DNA of 64,000 bases from Scalesia atractyloides (GCA_947069175.1 CAMTDV010000028.1:65580157-65644156), one strand, 5' to 3'. Counted from the first letter of the stretch, positions 9,905-20,984 are shown. The notes: generated from the sequence alone by a model not told the origin. Numbers and translations: made by a program.

Positions 9905-9986
9905 AGTGGCGCAGTGGTTGGATGGTTAAGTGTTAAGGCTTTGTTTGAATCGCTGGCTGACCCGGGTTCGAAACCCGGCAGCAGCA
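9905..9986 (+). other. tRNA-like module in U3 (antisense to its LTR)
   Basis: A-box-like AGTGGCGCAGTGGTTGG and B box GGGTTCGAAACCC with a perfectly paired T-arm (CCCGGGTTCGAAACCCGG), followed by TTTT. About 82 nt, class II tRNA-like. The acceptor ends do not pair convincingly. Confidence 0.65.
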
Positions 9987-10168
9987 TTTTATTTTTATTT
10001 TCTTATTTTCAATACTTTTTCTAATATAAATTATATTTTCCAATTACTTATTAATTATGTATCGTTTAAAATTAATTTGGGCATTTAATATGCAACGAAA
10101 TTTTTAACTGATTGTTCGGTTAATAAACGGAGCGGGTTTGGTAAATCCGTTTTTTGACGGATGTTACA

Positions 10169-10538
10169 TAGCTAGAGCAGCGAGTGCTGTAGCGAAACTG
10201 ATTGCAACAGAAGGGAAATCGGCCACATTAAAATTACCTTCTGGGGAGGTCCGTTTGATATCCAAAAACTGCTCAGCAACAGTCGGACAAGTGGGGAATG
10301 TTGGGGTGAACTAGAAAAATTTGGGTATGGCCGGATCTAAGCGTTGGCTAGGTAAGCGCCCTGTAGTAAGGGGAGTAGTTATGAACCCTGTAGACCATCC
10401 ACATGGGGGTGATGAAGGGAGGGCCCCAATTGGTAGAAAAAACCCACAACCCCTTGGGGTTATCCTGCACTTGGAAAAAGAAGTAGAAAAAGGAATAAAT
10501 ATAGTGATAATTTGATTCTTCGTCGCCGCAGTAAATAG
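10169..10538 (+). pseudogene. rpl2: Plastid ribosomal protein L2, 3' fragment
   Basis: Encodes the C-terminal ~120 residues of plastid L2 (50S subunit; binds 23S rRNA near the peptidyl-transferase centre). Recognised by KLPSGEVRLISKNCSATVGQ, GSKRWLGKRPVVRGVVMNPV and DHPHGG. A Gln codon has become TAG at about 10313, there are further substitutions nearby, and a one-base deletion after the GRK segment shifts the frame. The original stop is still visible at 10536-10538. The 5' half is absent. Confidence 0.93.
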
Positions 10539-10592
10539 GAGAGAAAATAGAATTTCTTTCTTCGTCTTTACAAAAAAAAATAGGAGGAAGCT

Positions 10593-10692
10593 GTGACACG
10601 TTCACTCAAAAAAAATCCTTTTGTAGCGAATCATTTATTAAAAAAATAAATAAGCTTAACACAAAAGAAGAAAAAGAAATCATAATAACATG
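10593..10692 (+). pseudogene. rps19: Plastid rps19, 5' fragment
   Basis: Begins at a GTG start codon (10593), as plastid rps19 does, after GGAGG at 10583-10587. It reads TRSLKKNPFVANHLLKK and on to EIIITW, then stops abruptly at the trnH 3' end. S19 is a 30S protein; about a third remains. The truncation probably reflects the chloroplast IRa border rather than nuclear damage. Confidence 0.9.
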
Positions 10693-10766
10693 GGAGAACG
10701 ACGGGAATTGAACCCGCGCATGGTGGATTCACAATCCACTGCCTTGATCCACTTGGCTACATCCGC
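10693..10766 (-). tRNA. trnH-GUG: Plastid-derived trnH-GUG copy
   Basis: A 74-nt His tRNA with anticodon GTG inside the arm TGGATTGTGAATCCA, and T-loop GGTTCAATTCC. Compared with the usual plastid gene there is one change near the 3' end (10695) that unpairs the second acceptor base pair. It lies in nuclear DNA without plastid promoters, so function is unlikely. Confidence 0.88.
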
Positions 10767-11073
10767 CCCTCTACTATTATCTAGTATTACTATATTTTTC
10801 CATTAACATAAAAAAGCATATTCTTTCTCATTTTTATTGAATAAATAAAAGTAATAAATAAACAAAATTGTCATTTTTATCTATTTTCGATTGAATTTAA
10901 ATTGTAAAAAAAACTTCATAAAAGATTAGAAAAAGTAAAAGTATATGATCTAGAAACCTATAATATAAATGAATCAAATAAAAAACAAACAAATCGAACC
11001 AAACTATAAAAAGTACTTGTTATTTTTAATGTTTAAAGAAACTATGTAAGGTAAAGAGTACTAATAAAAAAAA
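10767..11073. other. psbA-trnH spacer (plastid-derived)
   Basis: AT-rich, non-coding. Position and composition fit the chloroplast trnH-psbA intergenic spacer. No gene seen. Confidence 0.8.
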
Positions 11074-11120
11074 GGAGCAATCGCTTCCCTCTTGATAAAA
11101 CAAGAGGGCGTTATTGCTCC
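11074..11120 (-). terminator. psbA 3' stem-loop
   Basis: Inverted repeats GGAGCAAT/ATTGCTCC (arms allowing small bulges) and CCCTCTTG/CAAGAGGG form the stem-loop known to stabilise the 3' end of plastid psbA mRNA. Confidence 0.8.
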
Positions 11121-11160
11121 TTATTTAGTTCAAAAACTCCTATACAATCAGACCAAAGTC

Positions 11161-11381
11161 TTATCCATTTGTAGATGGAGCTTCAATAGCAGCTAAGTCT
11201 AGAGGGAAATTATGAGCATTACGTTCATGCATAACTTCCATACCAAGGTTAGCACGGTTAATGATATCAGCCCAAGTGTTAATAACACGGCCTTGGCTAT
11301 CAACTACTGATTGGTTGAAATTGAAACCATTTAGGTTGAAAGCGATAGTACTGATACCTAAAGCAGTGAACCAGATACCGG
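11161..11381 (-). pseudogene. psbA: psbA (photosystem II D1), 3' fragment
   Basis: The last ~73 codons of D1, from GIWFTALGIS through NQSVVDSQGRVINTWADII and MHERNAHNFPLDLAAIE to the APSTNG terminus and TAA (11161-11163). It contains the lumenal C-terminal region that ligates the Mn cluster. The fragment starts abruptly at 11381, where plastid homology ends. No frameshift is visible, but it is truncated and nuclear. Confidence 0.93.
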
Positions 11382-13399
11382 AAAATTAAAATTGAAATAT
11401 TATGTTATCGAGCGATGAACTTATGGTCATGAATCAATTTGATTGTGATAGGTACCATGAGTGGGAACGTTATGGCGCGATTTCTCAAGAGGAAAGTGGA
11501 TACATCTTCCGAATTCGTTGATGTGGATACTCTTCCTTCGGATCCGTATGATTGCAAGCCGATAGAATCATATAACGTGAATCAACGAGATGAGATTAGA
11601 AAGGCATATTTACTAAGAGGACCGTATCAACCAAGAGGTATCGAATTCCCACAAACAACGTTTCAAGGTAACGAGTTAAGAAAATTTAAGGAAGAATGGT
11701 ATGACAAACATGAGTATAGGGGATGGTGAGAGTATAGCTCAAAATCGAATACCGTGTTTTGCTTATGTTGCTATTTGTTTAGGAGCCAATTTGGAGATCG
11801 TAGAGACACATTTATGTGTGACGGGTATAACAATTGGAAAAAATTACATGCGTCACTTAAAAAACATGTTGGCTTAGTTAATAGCCTCCACAACAAATGT
11901 TTCCAAATGAGTGCTGATTTATTTATCGAAAATTAGGTGGTATACACACAATGGGACAATAGGACCACTAAGGAGAAACGTGAATACCGACTTAGACTTG
12001 GTGCTTCTACTTTGCTTGGAAAAAGGTTGTTGAATGGCGGATTGGCGTTTCGTGGTCATGATGAATCAAAAGATTCATTAAATAAAGGGAATTTCTTAGA
12101 GCTTTTAGAACTCATGGGTGAAATGCATGAAGAGCTTGGTAACGTTATCTTAGAGAATACACCTGCGAATAACCAAATAGCAAGTCCTAAAATTCAAGCG
12201 GACATCAAACATTGTTATGCTCAAGAGGTAATTAAACAAATTTTAGAAGAACTTGGTGGTGTTGTTTTTTCTTTATTAGTAGATGAATCATGTGATGTAT
12301 CAAAAAAAGAACAAATCGCGGTTGTTATTCGTTTTGTTGATAAACTTGGGATTGTTAAGGAGCGTTTTATTGGGCTTGTTCATGTCAAAGAGACAAGCGC
12401 AATAACACTCAAAACGGCTATTGATGATATATTGGCATGTTATAGGTCAAATTTGAAAAGGATTAGAGGCCAAGGCTGTGACGGGGCTAGTAACATGCGG
12501 GCGAGTTTAACGGCTTAAGGGCTCTAATTTTAAAGGAAAATATTTCGGCTTTTTATATTCATTGCTTTGCGCACCAACTTCAACTAGTTGTTATGGTGGT
12601 GGCTCACAAACACACACCAATTTGGAGAGTTTTTGAAACGATAACATGTTTAAAATGCCGTTTGTGCATCTTCGAAACGACAAGATATGCTTCCTGAAAG
12701 CCAAAGAAGACAATTGGAAAACATACTTTGTACCGGAATGGGTTGAATCAATAAATGACACTTTCAAGGTTCGGGAATACACATTGGAATTCCACTACAA
12801 GACACTTTTCCGTTTAATTTCCTTATATCCAAACATTATGGAAATTCTTGGATGGTTAGTAGAAACGGGTCAAACTCTTCCTTGTAGTAGACAAGCAGAC
12901 GGACTTCTAGAGGATATGAAAAAATACGACTTTGTATTTTACATACACTTGATGGAGCATATTCTAAACATCACACACACGTTGCCTCAATGTCTTCAAA
13001 GAAAGGAGCCAGATTTGATGAATGCGGTTAAATTGGTTTCTTCCACCAAAAACCAACTTGAAAAAGTTAGGTTGGAAGGTTTTAATGTGTTCTTGGAGAA
13101 TGTCAACTCCTTTTGTGACATGTATTGAGGTGAAAAAATTGGATGATGAATACGTTAATCCAAGGTGCCCAAGAAGAAAGACGAACATCACAAATTGGCA
13201 TTATTGTAACATTCATGTAAAACGGGTTTCAAGACGCGCTTCCTTTAGAAATCAAGTATTTATTTGATGTTCGTTGCGCATTTAGTTGGGTTATATTTAT
13301 AGATAATAAATAAATAATTAATTAAGACCTATAATATATATATATATATATAAAGTAAATTAGCTAAAAGTAATAAAAAATAAAAAGAATTAAACAAAA

Positions 13400-13475
13400 G
13401 GGGTGACCTGGAGTCGAACCCGGGTCCCCACAAACTCCACACACTCAAAACACCACTGAACCACACACACTTGTT
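13400..13475 (-). other. Antisense tRNA-like module in U3
   Basis: On the minus strand: A-box-like GTGGTTCAGTGGT and B box GGGTTCGACTCC, 70-75 nt overall, ending AGGTCACCCC. Confidence 0.65.
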
Positions 13476-13730
13476 ATGTAATTCTGGAAACAAATAAAAT
13501 ATAAATAAAACCCGCGAAGTCACCTGCAAGAAACCAACACTGTAACCGTCGAAACTGATTCAAAATAATCACCATCAACGGTTTCGTTTCGCATTTGATC
13601 GAGTATAACCGATGTTAAACATCCGTTATAACCGAAATCCAACCTTAATTTCATTCAAAACTGACCGAATTCAATGATTGACATAAAAACCGAAAGATAG
13701 ATTACTAGAACCAAAATCGGTGGTTTGCTC

Positions 13731-13738
13731 TATAAATA
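13731..13738 (+). promoter_or_regulatory. LTR TATA box
   Basis: TATAAATA between U3 and the module array, as in the other LTRs. Confidence 0.6.
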
Positions 13739-14029
13739 TCGAAGCACCTCATCGCATTTTCACTCGCTCAAACTCTAAATCATTATCCTCTGTGAATTTT
13801 TGCTACTTCTGAATCCTCGTCGGAAATCGCTTTGTCGCCGAAATCTCGTCGGAGAAGACAAGGCCGCAAGTGTTTGGTATAACCCTGCTCAATCTTTCTT
13901 TTAATACATTTCAATCCTAACCAACAAGTGTTTAAATTAAACACAGTCGGATCCTGATTCTAGGATTTTGCTATTAAATAAGATGAAGTTTAAAGAGGTT
14001 ATATGTATAATCAAAATGGATTCTAAACC

Positions 14030-14445
14030 GGGTTATACACACAGTCCAGTGGTGGACTGTGTGGAAATATAACACACATATCCCGGATTCGATCCTTGAA
14101 CATCACCGATCTTCTGAGATCAAATCCATTTTTTTAAAACCAAAATAAATCGCTTTACAGTAAGTTATTAAGTATATTATAATTTCTATTATTAACGGGT
14201 TAGACACCCAGCCGAGTTGGTAGGGCTGGGTGCATCACAAGGTGTTGGTCGTGGGTTCGAGGCGGGTTATGTGCATCGGTTCATCAGATTTTAAAACCTT
14301 TTTAAAATAAATAATTTCTGAAATATTCTAGTTAGTATATAAGAATAATTAAAATCAGATATCTTTCGGGTTAGACACGTAGCTCAGTTGGTAGAGCTGT
14401 GTGTACGCATACGGGAGGTCACGAGTTCGAACCGCACACACGCTG
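14030..14445 (+). other. Array of three tRNA-like modules in the solo LTR
   Basis: Module 1 (about 14033-14100): arms CACACAGTCC/GGACTGTGTG, B box GGATTCGATCC. Module 2 (about 14198-14275): arms CACCCAGCC/GGCTGGGTG, B box GGGTTCGAGGC. Module 3 (about 14369-14445): arms CACGTAGCTC/GAGCTGTGTG, A box TAGCTCAGTTGG, B box AGTTCGAACC. T-runs follow near 14130, 14298 and 14490. Arm sequences change between modules while pairing is kept. Confidence 0.75.
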
Positions 14446-16014
14446 CCAATTTCATCCATCGAACCGGTCAGATCTTGTCAGGTCTGACATGATTTTTTTA
14501 TATTTTATATTACTTTTATATATATTTTAATTAAAAATCAATTAAAAACACTTAGAAATAAGACTTTTTAGGTTTAAAAACTTCTTTAAAAACTACAAAA
14601 TTAACCTAAAAATCTAATAAAAAGAATTAATTAAAATATTAACTTTTATTTATTTATCGAATTATTGCGTTATTATTTAGGTTAGTTTCCTTCGTCAGTT
14701 AACTCCTAAATTCGTGCGCGTTCGTCATCAAATCAAGAAACACACCCACTGTGAGTGAATCCTTACAAATTCCCCTTTTTATCACGTTTTGGGGTGTATC
14801 ATGTGTCATTATTTATTTTATTTATACAAATACATGTGCTACCACCACTATGTGATCTAATGTGTATATTTGTTTGTTGTGGTTATGTGTGGTTACATTT
14901 TATCATTTCAGTGCAATTATTCATTTAAGGCCCATCAGTTCCTCGTGTGATACGAGTTGAGCATCAGCGTGCCTCATTAGATCGGCTCCTTTTGATTGAG
15001 CCTTGATCTCAAGTTCATCATTCATCATGTTCATATGTTCATTGTTGATATTATGTGGTTTGTGATTTAATTATATATACATATGCTCATATATGGTCCA
15101 TGCACATTTTTATTGAAATGACCAATACAACAAACTGTTTAAATGTTTAACTTAGATTCACTCGTTAACTTTTGTTGACCCAAACTTTTATTTACACATG
15201 ATACAGGTGGACATGTCAAGGAGAGGAACACTTAAGATTGGCCTTAGAAGATGAATAAAAAAGTGTCTTGTTTAAAACAACATTTCTTGTGTTTGTATGT
15301 TTCATTGTGTTTGGATATTTGTTATTAAATTTCAAATTAATAAACATGAAACTTAGTTTTAGTAAATGTCATGAGCTTTGATGATAACCCAATTATGCCC
15401 CGACTTTTATTTCCGCTGCGGGTCAGGGTGTGACAATTATTACGAGTGTGATTGCTTCAATGCGGTTCTAGATTTGCAAATTCAAGAATTTGGGAACCGT
15501 TTTAACGAGGTAACATCGGAACCACTTGTTTGTATAAGTTGATTGAGTCCGTATTATAATTTTAGTGCATTTGACATTCTAAATATACTAAAGCTAGCCG
15601 AGAAGTATCCATATGATTTCAATAAAGACGAAAAACGAAGGCTTCTTTCAACTCAAAAACTACTTTGATTTTGTGAAAAGATAACAATTCGCCAACTTGG
15701 ATGGTTTGTCAAGTCCTTTAAGGTTAATGGTTTCAACAAATATTCACGTAACTTATACATTGGCATATCGGTTATTGACATTTGTTCTCGTATTACCCGT
15801 CGCAACCGCAACCGTTGAAAGATGTTTTTCGGCAATGAAGAATCTGAAGACCAACTTGCGTAATCGGATTGGCGATGAGAATTTAAGTGATAGCTGTATA
15901 TGTTATATAGAGAAAGACTTGCTTAAGAAAATAGCTTTAGATGATGTTTTGGATAAATTTCAAAAAAGAAAATCCATAGGGCGACGTTTTAATTATGTTT
16001 GTAACAAGGTTTGA

Positions 16015-17325
16015 CGTGATTGATGATTATATAAATCTAGTGTGATGTTCTTTTGTTTTACATGACCCGACCTGATACGAACTGATTTTTTACTTATATA
16101 CCTAGGGGCCTAAAAGTTTTAAAAATATTCCGCACCCCCCACTGTTTAGTTCAAGTGTAAGAAATATTTCGAACTTAGTACTTTATTGACCTTCGAATGT
16201 GTTTATTATATGAAAATATTTGGCCTTCAAATGTGTTTAACACATTTAATTGGGCTTGCAATGCAAGTTAATGACGCAAAAGAATTTAATATGACACACT
16301 CTAGATGGTAAAGGGAACCAGAATTGCTTCTCTGGATCAAAGGGTAAAAGCACACATTTTTTAATGATAGGGTGAAATGTTGATGCATATGTGACAACAA
16401 CGTTATATAGGCAGCCCTTAGTCGGTTGACTAGGAGTTAAGAGTACTCGGCCTAGGCAGAGAGTACTTGATGAGTACTCGGACATGTTAAACTATAAAAA
16501 AATAGTTTTCGGAAATTAAATATATGTCAAATAACATAAATTTACTAATATTTATTTACGTGAAAATGATATTCATTCTTTAATATGATAGACACGCAAA
16601 CTATGTTTTAATTATTTTAAAGTCAAACTCGAATCGAGTTGACCTACTAGATCCGATTCTGACCAAGGTTGACCGTGTTTGATCGATTCCTAGTAATTAG
16701 GCAGATTGAAGAAAGTCGCCTCGACAGGCATCCTTATAGCGCTTATTCGGGGAGTACTCGGCCTTAGAGACCTAGTTTTACAACCATGGTGATAACTAGA
16801 TCTCTAACAGGTGAGATCTATTTATACTAAGTACGAAAAACTCTATTTGCGATTGGCTGACATCACCCTGATAGTGACATCTAAATTTCCTAACATAAAA
16901 GATTTCACATATGTTTGCAAACATCTGTGGGAATCTAACATCTGATCTAATCTACTAAACATCTGTTACAAAGCAAAATACTGTTACATTGATGAAACCG
17001 CTGATCTTCAAACCGCTATTGCTTCATATCAAACATCTGTTTGGCATGAACAAATGTTTGGTCTTCTTTAACAGATTTCTTTAACTCTGATTTCTAATGT
17101 ATTAAAACTAGTGGGATATCCTAAGCTTCGGGGAGGGTATTCGATCGTTATCATTTTGGTTCATTAAAGTATTGGTACTATACCTGCACTCAGTTAAGCA
17201 AACCAAAAGAGATACGGCCTAAAGGATATCGGTACATGTTTTAAATCGATCAGAAACTATAGAAATAAATATCGGTACCATATCGATGTTGTTCGTGCGG
17301 GGCATCGGTTTGGTCACTGACACTC
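16015..17325. other. Intergenic, no gene seen
   Basis: The first part is probably the 3' flank of the hAT element. The rest is AT-rich with scattered stops. Nothing further recognised. Confidence 0.5.
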
Positions 17326-17737
17326 GCTATTGTAATAGCCCAGCGTAACCGCACCATGATATTGTCCGCTTTGGCAGCCAGCACGCCCTCAGCGTCTGCC
17401 CCTCACAGTTTTAAAACGCGCCATAATGGTGAAGGTATCCAGCCCTTTATAAGGAAGCCTTTGTTCCCCTTCACAACCGATGTGGGATATCACAATCCAC
17501 CCCCTTAAGGGGTCCAGCATCCTCGCAGGACCTGGCACCACCGGTCCGGCCCTGGCTCTGATACCCTCTGTAACAGCCCAGTTTAACCGCACCATGATAT
17601 TGTCCGCTTTGGCAGCCAGCACGCCCTCAGCGCCTGCCTCTCACGGTTTTAAAGCGCGTCATGATGGTTAAGGTATCCAGCCCTTTATAAGGAAGCCCTT
17701 GTTCCCCTTCACAACTGATGTGGGATATCACAGCTAT
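17326..17737 (-). mobile_element. Complete TRIM (miniature LTR element), TSD GCTAT
   Basis: Two 164-bp LTRs (17331-17494 and 17569-17732) in the same orientation flank only 74 bp. On the minus strand each LTR runs from TGTGATATCCCACAT to GGGCTGTTACA (GGGCTATTACA in the left copy). The interior has the primer site GGTATCAGAGCC (complement at about 17554-17565, beside the right LTR) and a polypurine tract AAGGGGGTGG (complement at about 17497-17508, beside the left LTR). Perfect TSD GCTAT at 17326-17330 and 17733-17737. It has no coding capacity, so movement must rely on proteins supplied in trans. The 402-bp size fits TRIMs. Confidence 0.95.
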
Positions 17738-18720
17738 AGCATACAATACTAAAAATACTCTATTGCCAATACAACTTTATTTTTAGTCACTTTTATACCG
17801 CCATGTCGAGAAAACCACAAAAACAAATACGTACTGATATAGTTCAAACAGTATTTGTTCGGTTCGGCACGATAAATAACAAAAAATCAAGTATATTCAC
17901 CCAATCGATTAAAAGTTTTGTCGAATCGTAGAAAAAAAATTAGCATGTTGCAACGGTGTATTCAAAATTTTATATTATGTTACTCAAATAACAAAAAAAG
18001 GTAAATGGTGTTCGCTCATATGAAAATATTATCGAATCGTAGATGTAAAAATACACCTCGCAATGGTATATTCAAAATTTTATTAAATTTCATATTGTAT
18101 TACTCAAGTAACGAAAAGGGCGAACAACATTTTTTATTGCTTAAATAACGAAATGGTAAACAAAATCACTTTATATTACTATGTACATGTCGGTTTTAAG
18201 TAAAATTTATATCTAAACTTTGATAAAAATAAGTAGATCGCAATGGCATACTCAGAATTTTATCAAACATCGTATCTTTAAGTTGTAAGCGAAATCCACG
18301 GAATTATAACAATTATATTAAAAATGATTATAAAAAAAACTTTGATGAACTCCATTATAAGGCTATATGGTGTGGCGCCCCTAACACTGCCTCTCCTCTG
18401 CCAAAAGATGTAGGGTGGGGGGACGTAATTGCTGCTCTAAAATCAACATGACGCTGATGAGGTGTGATAAAACGCATAGAGTCTTTATCTCAAACTAGAT
18501 AGCTTAATAATTCACTAATTGAAAAAGGCTAAAATATGTGATTGGTACAACTAGAGTGATTAGAACAAAGTAGTACACAAGTTCTACGAAAATGTAAGAT
18601 AAAAATGTCTTTGCATTTCCATTTTCAAAACTCATTCAAACTAGTTTTTTAAAGCATCAAAGAAGAAATATCTAAGAAACAAATTAAACATTAATGACCA
18701 ACATAGAAAAAATAGTTAAC
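17738..18720. other. AT-rich intergenic DNA with a diverged ~110-190-bp repeat
   Basis: Three related blocks near 17925, 18033 and 18225 share GCAACGGTGTATTCAAAATT-type sequence. No coding seen. Confidence 0.5.
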
Positions 18721-18999
18721 AGTCATTTTCGTTCCTATAGTTTGTTCAATTATGTCAGTTTAAGTCAAATTTAAATTTGTACCATTTCTGTCCCTAATAT
18801 TGTTGAAACATGTTAGTTCCGTAAAAAAATGAATTAATTGTCATTCCCATACCTGTAATTTATCCGGTTATTCAATTCAACCTTAGTATTTTCGATGGAA
18901 TTGACATGTTTCAAGAATATTAACGACAGAACTAATACAAATTTAAAATTTAGCAAAAACTGGTATACTTAAACAAACCGTAGGGACAAAAATAATATT
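18721..18999. mobile_element. Fold-back (MITE-like) element
   Basis: The left arm, starting TCATTTTCGTTCCTATAG, and the complement of the right arm, starting ATTTTTGTCCCTACGG, align over about 100 bp. This is the style of plant MULE-like miniature elements. No clear TSD was found. Confidence 0.6.
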
Positions 19000-19280
19000 T
19001 TAAATCTAAAAAAAATGCAACATCCAAAATACAATTAGTCTATTGATAAAAAAAATAAATTTAAGGACATTTATTTTTGTAACTTTTTACATGAGAAAAA
19101 GATGATAAATTTGGGGAATGAAGCCCAAGGAAATAGATATAAAAGCCTATGTTTATAAAATTATGTACATATAACATATAACAAAAATAAAAGTTATATA
19201 TTACGAATATAAAAGTAGAGTTAAGTTCACGTACAAAGAGTCTTATCGTATGAAAGGCATAAAAAAACGCAATGATATTT

Positions 19281-19410
19281 TTCGTAATTATTTACTCGTA
19301 GGGTAATTATCAAAATTACTTTACAAATGATCTTGTATGCTGATTTTAATCTTGTAGGGTAATTTTGTAGAACAATATTGATAATTACTCTACGAGTAAA
19401 TAATTACGAA
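19281..19410. mobile_element. 130-bp MITE with ~30-bp terminal inverted repeats
   Basis: The arms start TTCGTAATTATTTACTCGTA and end with its complement TACGAGTAAATAATTACGAA, continuing through GGTAATTATCA with one mismatch. Very well preserved, so probably young. Confidence 0.75.
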
Positions 19411-20285
19411 CACACCACCGCTTTTTCTATCTTTTCACCCTATTCGATACGTTTGGTATGATAGGTGTATTTGTATTTGATCTTTTGTCAATATAACTAA
19501 TATATGACGTGAATTCAATTTAAATTTTGGAATCTGAATTCGTATAAGTTGCTAATTCCGTTCGTAATAAAAAAATCAACTTCAAAATTAAAATTCGAAT
19601 TCAATTTAATTTGAATTTTGAGTAAAATATTGAACATCCTTATCACTTATCAGGAATAGCTTATTAATTGTTTTGATCGCTCAGGTTTAAGCAAAATTAC
19701 CGACTAGTAGACCTTCTTTTGTTAAGAAATAATATGAAGTTATAAACAGTTGTTGTTTGACATGTTAATAAATTTTAATGTTCCAAAATAATGAAGGTTG
19801 TTAGCACAACGTCTTGAACTTTTCTTATGGTGTGTACATATAATAATTGAGTATAACTAAAAAATAGCATCATTTCGAAATTAGATACAAGCAAAATTAA
19901 ATTCCTTTATGATATTTTAATACTATTTATTTGATTTCCCATATCATATCATTTTCATTGTTTATATTATTTATATCATATACCTGAAAACGTGTCATAT
20001 ACTAATAACTACAAATTACAAATTTTTTATTTTTTTGGACACACACCTACCTTTATTTGTAGCAAAAGTTATAATAATTTTTTTTAAATCTAGGAAGGGT
20101 AAAATACACAGTGAATCATAAATATAACAAAACACCAAGAAATATAACACAATACCGAGGAAAAATACACAATGAATCGCAAAAAAAAAAAAAACGAAGA
20201 CAAAAAATACAATGCCAAATAAAAAATGCATAATGATCTAAACAAAGGTTCTAAAATCTTCATGCTAAAAATCTAAAAGCGAAAA
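19411..20285. other. AT-rich intergenic, nothing recognised
   Basis: No ORF with protein character. It contains short A/T tracts only. Confidence 0.5.
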
Positions 20286-20708
20286 CTAGGGGTGTGCACG
20301 GTTCGGTTTGGTTTTAGGATGAAATGGAACCCGTAACCGAAAGTTTGGTTTTCGATTTTTAAAAAGCCATTCGTTTACGGTTTTTTTCAATTTATGAAGG
20401 GTTCGGTTTGGTTTTTGGTTTTTTGAACAAATTACGTAAGATTCAAAAATAAAAAGTATAATACAAAATTAAGAATCTTTTTCAGATGTTTACATTCAAG
20501 TTATTATATTTAATTTTTTTAAATATTGTTCATATAAACCCAAACTTCCAATATGTTTTTATGTTTCTCAAAGTTTTATCCAAAAACAGAACCCAAATTT
20601 TTGGTTATTAAAAATCCAAAAACCAAACCGTTGGTTTTTGTTTCGGTTCGATTTCTTCAGTCATTTGGGTTTTGGTTAGCTTATTTCAGTTTTTCTGCTC
20701 ACCCCTAG
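20286..20708. mobile_element. Short inverted-repeat element, hAT-MITE-like
   Basis: Ends CTAGGGGTG and CACCCCTAG (the latter after CTGCT) enclose 423 bp rich in GGTTCGGTTTGG and its complement. Such CTAGGGGTGTGCACGG elements are common in plants. A clear 8-bp TSD is not visible. Confidence 0.6.
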
Positions 20709-20984
20709 CAAACCTAAAATCTAAGATCATAAAGTTCGACGAGAGTGTTCTAATGCCGCTAAAATGAGTTCAATCCGACTCCATCCGATAACCTTCCGGT
20801 GACTTTTTAGTGTTATTAGACTGTGTATTTGAACCGTTTCCTTATTTGTAATACAAATTTACTCATATATTTAGAATGATGTAATTATCTCCAAAGATTG
20901 TCAGTTTTAAATATATTGAATGGCTAACTACATCCAAATCTCTATCATTATCTCTTTGATTATAACAAACTTAGATTTTTTTTA

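Larger units (their letters stand above)
9027..10168 (-). mobile_element. Partial LTR of a related element, minus strand
   Basis: Reads on the minus strand from TGTAACATCCGTC (10168) through U3, a TATA box (ATTTATA, 9641-9647), the CCGG-rich segment and the first tRNA-like module, to the header of module 2, where the forward element inserted. It is alignable to, but clearly diverged from, 6392-7530. Its U3 end abuts plastid-derived DNA. The rest should lie left of the window. Confidence 0.85.
10169..11381. other. Nuclear plastid DNA (NUPT) spanning the IRa/LSC junction
   Basis: Contiguous rpl2 3' part, truncated rps19, trnH-GUG and the psbA 3' end, in chloroplast order. rps19 cut short next to trnH is the usual layout at the IRa/LSC border, so the source segment crossed that junction. 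Decay marks (an in-frame stop and a frameshift in rpl2) show it is non-functional nuclear DNA. The left edge is the LTR end at 10168; the right edge fuses to the 5' flank of a hAT gene. Confidence 0.93.
13200..15440 (+). mobile_element. Solo LTR with TSD ATTAT inside the hAT gene
   Basis: LTR 13205-15435 starts TGTAACATTC and ends GGTGTGACA, with perfect 5-bp duplications ATTAT at 13200-13204 and 15436-15440. There is no internal sequence, so unequal recombination between two LTRs is inferred. Same layout as the other LTRs: antisense U3 module, TATA box, three sense tRNA-like modules, CCCACTGTGAGTGAATCC, hairpins, conserved end. Confidence 0.95.
11472..16014 (+). pseudogene. hAT-family transposase-like gene (TTF zinc finger, DUF4371, hATC), broken
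   Basis: Resembles plant ZMYM1/TTF-type proteins, which are domesticated or active hAT transposases that bind and cut DNA in the nucleus. Likely start is the ATG at 11472 (MARFLKRKVDTSS). In order: N-terminal YNVNQRDEIRKAYLLRGPYQ block, TTF-type zinc finger with CYLFRSQFG (about 11770-11860), DUF4371-like core including SLLVDESCDVSKKEQIAVVI (about 12270-12330) and QGCDGASNMR (about 12470-12500), and a C-terminal hATC dimerisation domain with VATATVERCFSAMKNLKT (about 15800-15855). Damage includes a stop at 11727-11729, a 1-base loss after NMR (about 12500), a frameshift near 13127 and further stops after 15530. A solo LTR (13205-15435) interrupts it, and the frame continues exactly across the insertion. 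Confidence 0.88.

Noticed and set aside
10321..10515. Independent 64-aa gene
   Set aside because: It is the open remainder of the plastid rpl2 fragment between an acquired stop and a frameshift.
18450..18485. Hammerhead-ribozyme-like core (CTGATGAG)
   Set aside because: No stem II followed by GAAA, and no matching cleavage-site stem nearby.
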